DNA from: CAZCWM01 sp964622625
GTDB taxonomy: Bacteria > Planctomycetota > Phycisphaerae > Phycisphaerales > Phycisphaeraceae
Length of the DNA: 9,979 nucleotides
Direction: 5' to 3'
Assembly (NCBI GenBank): GCA_964622625.1
Contig: CAZUUQ010000098.1
Location: forward strand, 1-9,979
Shown here in pieces: positions 7,847-9,979 of this stretch. Under the pieces are notes generated by a model. The model had not been told where the DNA came from, ran no database searches, and worked only from the letters and a program-made list of their open reading frames with translations. The position numbers were made by a program, and so were the translations under genes. Positions within the stretch are counted from its first letter, which is position 1. Every line of letters begins with the position of its first letter.

Positions 7847-8377
7847 ATGGAGCGTGCGTTCGTGGCGATGGGTTCGAACCTGGGCGACCGCGAGGCCGCG
7901 TTGCGGACGGCTGCGGCGGCGCTGCGGAAGTTGCCGCAGACCGCGCTGGTCGGCGCCAGCCCGGTGTATGAGACCCCGCCGGTCGGACCCATCGGCCAGG
8001 GATCGTACCTCAACGCGGCCGTGCGCCTGGAGACGGACCTGCTGCCGCTGGAACTGCTGGAGCACCTGCGGGATATCGAGCAGCAGGCCGGCCGGGGACC
8101 ACACCAGCGCGTGCACTGGGGCCCGCGCGTGCTGGACCTGGACATCGTGCTCTTCGGCCAGCAGGTCATCAGCACCGATCGCCTGACCGTGCCGCACCCG
8201 CTGATGCACGACCGCTGGTTCGTACTGAGGCCGCTGGTGGACCTGTCGCCCGGGACAGTCCACCCGCTGCTGCAGATGACGGCCTCGGCCCTGCTCGAGA
8301 ATCTCGAACGAGAGGCCGACGACCGCCTCTGCGGCCGCGGCCGGCCCTACGAGTGCCCCCCACTGCTGGCCGAATGA
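7847..8377 (+). CDS. folK: 2-amino-4-hydroxy-6-hydroxymethyldihydropteridine diphosphokinase (HPPK)
   Basis: FolK transfers pyrophosphate from ATP to 6-hydroxymethyl-7,8-dihydropterin, giving the substrate of dihydropteroate synthase in folate synthesis. From ATG 7847 it has 176 residues, slightly longer than the common 160. Motifs in order are AMGSNLGDRE (7-16), SPVYETPPVG (38-47), GSYLNAAV (52-59), WGPRVLDLDIVLFG (91-104) with the two magnesium-binding aspartates D97 and D99, and VPHPLMHDRWFVLRPL (115-130). The frame is open back to an ATG at 7796, but the 17 extra residues are not part of the family and would overlap the divergent cysH promoter. No Shine-Dalgarno site precedes ATG 7847. 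It is divergent from cysH (138-nt gap) and followed after 58 nt by queE. There is no folP or folB next door. Confidence 0.93.
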   Translation: MERAFVAMGSNLGDREAALRTAAAALRKLPQTALVGASPVYETPPVGPIGQGSYLNAAVRLETDLLPLELLEHLRDIEQQAGRGPHQRVHWGPRVLDLDIVLFGQQVISTDRLTVPHPLMHDRWFVLRPLVDLSPGTVHPLLQMTASALLENLEREADDRLCGRGRPYECPPLLAE

Positions 8378-8404
8378 GGCTGGAAGCGCGCCCCTCCGCG
8401 ACAA

Positions 8405-8410
8405 TACAAT
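8405..8410 (+). promoter_or_regulatory. Possible -10 box before queE
   Basis: TACAAT (8405-8410) matches five of six -10 positions, and a poor -35 (TGGAAG, 8381-8386) sits 18 nt upstream. A transcript would begin near 8417, 19 nt before the queE start. It could give queE expression independent of folK, but the -35 is weak. Confidence 0.25.
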
Positions 8411-8423
8411 GACCAGCCTCGCC

Positions 8424-8428
8424 AGGAG
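8424..8428 (+). promoter_or_regulatory. Ribosome-binding site that sets the queE start
   Basis: AGGAG lies 7 nt before the ATG at 8436. It favours that codon over the ATGs at 8409 and 8451. Confidence 0.7.
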
Positions 8429-8435
8429 CCTCCCC

Positions 8436-9122
8436 ATGCAGCGCACGCTCATGGTCAATGAGATTTTCTACTCGATCCAGGGCGAAAGCACGTATGCCGG
8501 CCGGCCGTGCGTGTTCGTCCGCCTCACCGGCTGCCACCTGCGCTGCGGCTACTGCGACACAGCCTATGCGTTTCACAGCGGCGCGCGGCGGACCCTGGCG
8601 GAAGTGGTCGAGGAAGTCAGTCACCACGACTGCGATCTGGTGGAGATCACCGGCGGTGAACCGCTGCTTCAGGCCAACGTGCACCCGCTGATGACGGCCC
8701 TGTGCGACCGAGGCAAGACGGTGCTGATTGAAACCAGCGGCACCCTCGACATCAGCCGCTGCGATCCGCGCGTCGTGCGCATCATGGACCTCAAGACGCC
8801 TGACAGCGGCGCCTGCGACGCCAACGCCTGGTCGAACATCGAACACCTGACCGCCTGCGACGAGGTGAAATTCGTGCTGTGCAGCCGGCGGGATTATGAA
8901 TGGGCCCGGGACGTGATCGTGCAGCACGACCTGGCGCGGCGGGTGGGGGCGATACTGCTCAGCCCCGTGGCGGCCGTCGAGCCTGATGAGCACATTCGCG
9001 GCATCAGCGAAGGTCTGTCCCTGTGTGATCTGGCCCGGTGGGTGCTGGCCGACCACCTGCCCGTGCAGTTGCAGACCCAGCTCCACAAACTCATCTGGGA
9101 GCCGACCGCCCGCGGCGTGTGA
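8436..9122 (+). CDS. queE: 7-carboxy-7-deazaguanine synthase (radical SAM)
   Basis: QueE converts 6-carboxy-5,6,7,8-tetrahydropterin to 7-carboxy-7-deazaguanine, the ring-contraction step on the way to preQ0 and queuosine in tRNA. The protein has 228 residues. It opens with VNEIFYSIQGES (7-18), the family signature. The radical SAM cluster motif is CHLRCGYC (C33, C37, C40; CX3CX2C), which binds the 4Fe-4S cluster and S-adenosylmethionine. ITGGEPLLQ (71-79) is the glycine-rich SAM-binding motif, and IETSGT follows. The C terminus LQTQLHKLIWEP matches the conserved QLHKxIW ending. No queC, queD or queF is visible nearby. The start at 8436 rests on the AGGAG site. It is followed after 23 nt by the HAD gene, and the two are probably co-transcribed. 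Confidence 0.94.
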   Translation: MQRTLMVNEIFYSIQGESTYAGRPCVFVRLTGCHLRCGYCDTAYAFHSGARRTLAEVVEEVSHHDCDLVEITGGEPLLQANVHPLMTALCDRGKTVLIETSGTLDISRCDPRVVRIMDLKTPDSGACDANAWSNIEHLTACDEVKFVLCSRRDYEWARDVIVQHDLARRVGAILLSPVAAVEPDEHIRGISEGLSLCDLARWVLADHLPVQLQTQLHKLIWEPTARGV

Positions 9123-9145
9123 TGACACGCTGACCGCTACGCATC

Positions 9146-9913
9146 ATGCCCCAACCCCAGACCCCAAACCCCGGACCACGGACCCGATCCCCCCGCGTCC
9201 TGCTGCTGTTCGACATCGACGGCACGCTGCTGCTGACTGACGGCGCGGGCATGCGGGCGTTCGCCCATGTCAGCCGCGAACTGTTCGGCCAGCATTTTTC
9301 CTGGGACGGCATCGTCACCGCCGGGGGGCTGGACCCGCTGCTCTTTGCCGAGGCGGCCGCCGCCAATGGGCTGGATGATGATCCGTCGCATCACGCGCGC
9401 TTTCATGCGGCCTACCTGGAGCGGCTGGCGGTGGAGCTGGAAGTCGGCCGCCGGGGTGTGCGGGCCATGCCGGGCGTCATCGAACTGGTCGCGGCCGTAC
9501 GGCAGCGCTGGACGACGCGCGGCGATGTGATGCCTGGACTGCTGACGGGCAACTACGCCGCGGCCGTGCCGCTGAAGCTCGCGGCCGTCGGCCTGGACCC
9601 GCGCTGGTTCGAGATTCAGGCCCTGGGCGATGAGGCTCCCAGTCGGCCGGATCTGGTGGCCTTGGCGCTGCGGCGCTACGAGCATCGGTTCGACGCCGCG
9701 ATCGATCCCGCGGCCGTGGTCGTCATCGGCGATACGCCGCGCGACGTGCACTGCGCCAAGGCGCACGGCTGCGTGGCCTTCGGCGTGGCGACGGGACGGT
9801 ACAGCGTCGCCGATCTGCTGGATGCGGGCGCGGACGCGGCGGTGGCGAATCTGGCCGACCCGGCCCCCCTGTGGCAGATGGTCGAGTTGCTGCTGACCGG
9901 CCGTGGCGCGTAA
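9146..9913 (+). CDS. HAD-superfamily hydrolase (phosphoglycolate-phosphatase-like)
   Basis: The 255-residue protein carries the four haloacid-dehalogenase motifs: I, LFDIDGTLL (21-29) with nucleophile D23 and acid D25; II, LLTGN with T134; III, a basic residue, probably R167 in SRPDL; IV, VIGDTPRD (193-200) with D196 and D200. About 110 residues between motifs I and II form the helical type-I cap, as in Gph and beta-phosphoglucomutase relatives. It is probably a soluble magnesium-dependent phosphatase; the substrate cannot be assigned, so no symbol is given. Residues 2-16 (PQPQTPNPGPRTRSP) are low-complexity and come from a C-rich repeat. ATG 9146 is the only standard start, because no ATG, GTG or TTG occurs between it and motif I and a stop lies in frame at 9131-9133. 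No Shine-Dalgarno site is visible. It sits 23 nt after queE. Confidence 0.88.
   Translation: MPQPQTPNPGPRTRSPRVLLLFDIDGTLLLTDGAGMRAFAHVSRELFGQHFSWDGIVTAGGLDPLLFAEAAAANGLDDDPSHHARFHAAYLERLAVELEVGRRGVRAMPGVIELVAAVRQRWTTRGDVMPGLLTGNYAAAVPLKLAAVGLDPRWFEIQALGDEAPSRPDLVALALRRYEHRFDAAIDPAAVVVIGDTPRDVHCAKAHGCVAFGVATGRYSVADLLDAGADAAVANLADPAPLWQMVELLLTGRGA
9149..9172 (-). other. Putative G-quadruplex motif at the HAD gene start
   Basis: The minus strand carries four runs of four G separated by TTT, TCT and TT, a canonical quadruplex-forming pattern with short loops. The plus strand has the matching C runs at 9149-9152, 9155-9158, 9162-9165 and 9169-9172. The motif begins immediately after the ATG at 9146 and lies on the template strand of the gene. 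Confidence 0.6.
9155..9182 (+). repeat. Degenerate 7-bp tandem repeat in the HAD gene start
   Basis: Four consecutive heptamers read CCCCAGA, CCCCAAA, CCCCGGA and CCACGGA, preceded by CCCCAA at 9149-9154. They encode the low-complexity N terminus of the HAD protein. Confidence 0.55.
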
Positions 9914-9936
9914 TGACAAGCAGAACTAGAGCATTC

Positions 9937-9960
9937 CCAACGCACCCGTAGCGCGTTTGG
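9937..9960 (+). other. Imperfect hairpin downstream of the HAD gene
   Basis: CCAACGC (9937-9943) pairs with GCGTTTGG (9953-9960) with one bulged T, around a 9-nt loop. An outer pair, ACAAGC (9916-9921) and GCTTGT (9962-9967), could enclose it. No T-run follows before the window ends. It may be a transcript-end structure. Confidence 0.3.
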
Positions 9961-9979
9961 CGCTTGTTAGGTTTGCGCC

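Noticed and set aside
8169..9128. Minus-strand open frame (319 codons) opposite queE and the end of folK
   Set aside because: QueE and FolK motifs on the plus strand are decisive, and the antisense frame looks like compositional background.
9137..9919. Minus-strand open frame (260 codons) opposite the HAD gene
   Set aside because: The plus strand encodes all four HAD motifs in order; the antisense product has none.

Overview
The window is a GC-rich bacterial chromosome segment filled with conserved housekeeping genes. Nothing in it marks a mobile element, phage, CRISPR array, rRNA or tRNA. The bL28 protein type (an expanded N-terminal half containing GKAKYLGGVGTK), the RpoD architecture, the weak or missing Shine-Dalgarno sites and the high GC all suggest a planctomycete, perhaps Phycisphaerae-like. 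That placement is inferred from remembered family resemblance, not from a search.

Layout, left to right. (1) Positions 1-2230, minus strand: a CTP synthase of unusual subtype (287-2230) is followed by the N-terminal part of a GNAT acetyltransferase that runs off the left edge (1-228). (2) Positions 2231-2436: a divergent promoter region. (3) Positions 2437-6760, plus strand: rpmB (bL28), dnaG (primase) and rpoD (primary sigma factor), closed by a strong intrinsic terminator at 6874-6910. This resembles the macromolecular-synthesis operon of other bacteria (rpsU-dnaG-rpoD), with bL28 in the place of bS21. A 327-nt gap before dnaG probably holds a second promoter. (4) Positions 6950-7708, minus strand: cysH, a thioredoxin-type PAPS reductase convergent with rpoD, with a perfect TATAAT box upstream. 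(5) Positions 7847-9913, plus strand: folK, queE and a HAD-family phosphatase, tightly spaced and possibly one operon. FolK and QueE act on two branches (folate and queuosine) that in most bacteria both start from the GTP cyclohydrolase I product.

The genes cover nucleotide supply (CTP), translation (bL28), replication priming, core transcription, sulfate assimilation, and folate and tRNA-modification metabolism. I found no convincing new multi-gene system. The items worth a second look are molecular: a sigma-factor histidine at the position equivalent to E. coli sigma70 Q437; a divergent CTP synthase nucleotide-binding site with a disordered N-terminal tail; a promoter geometry at folK that predicts a leaderless mRNA; and a four-run G-quadruplex motif built from 7-bp repeats exactly at the start codon of the HAD gene.
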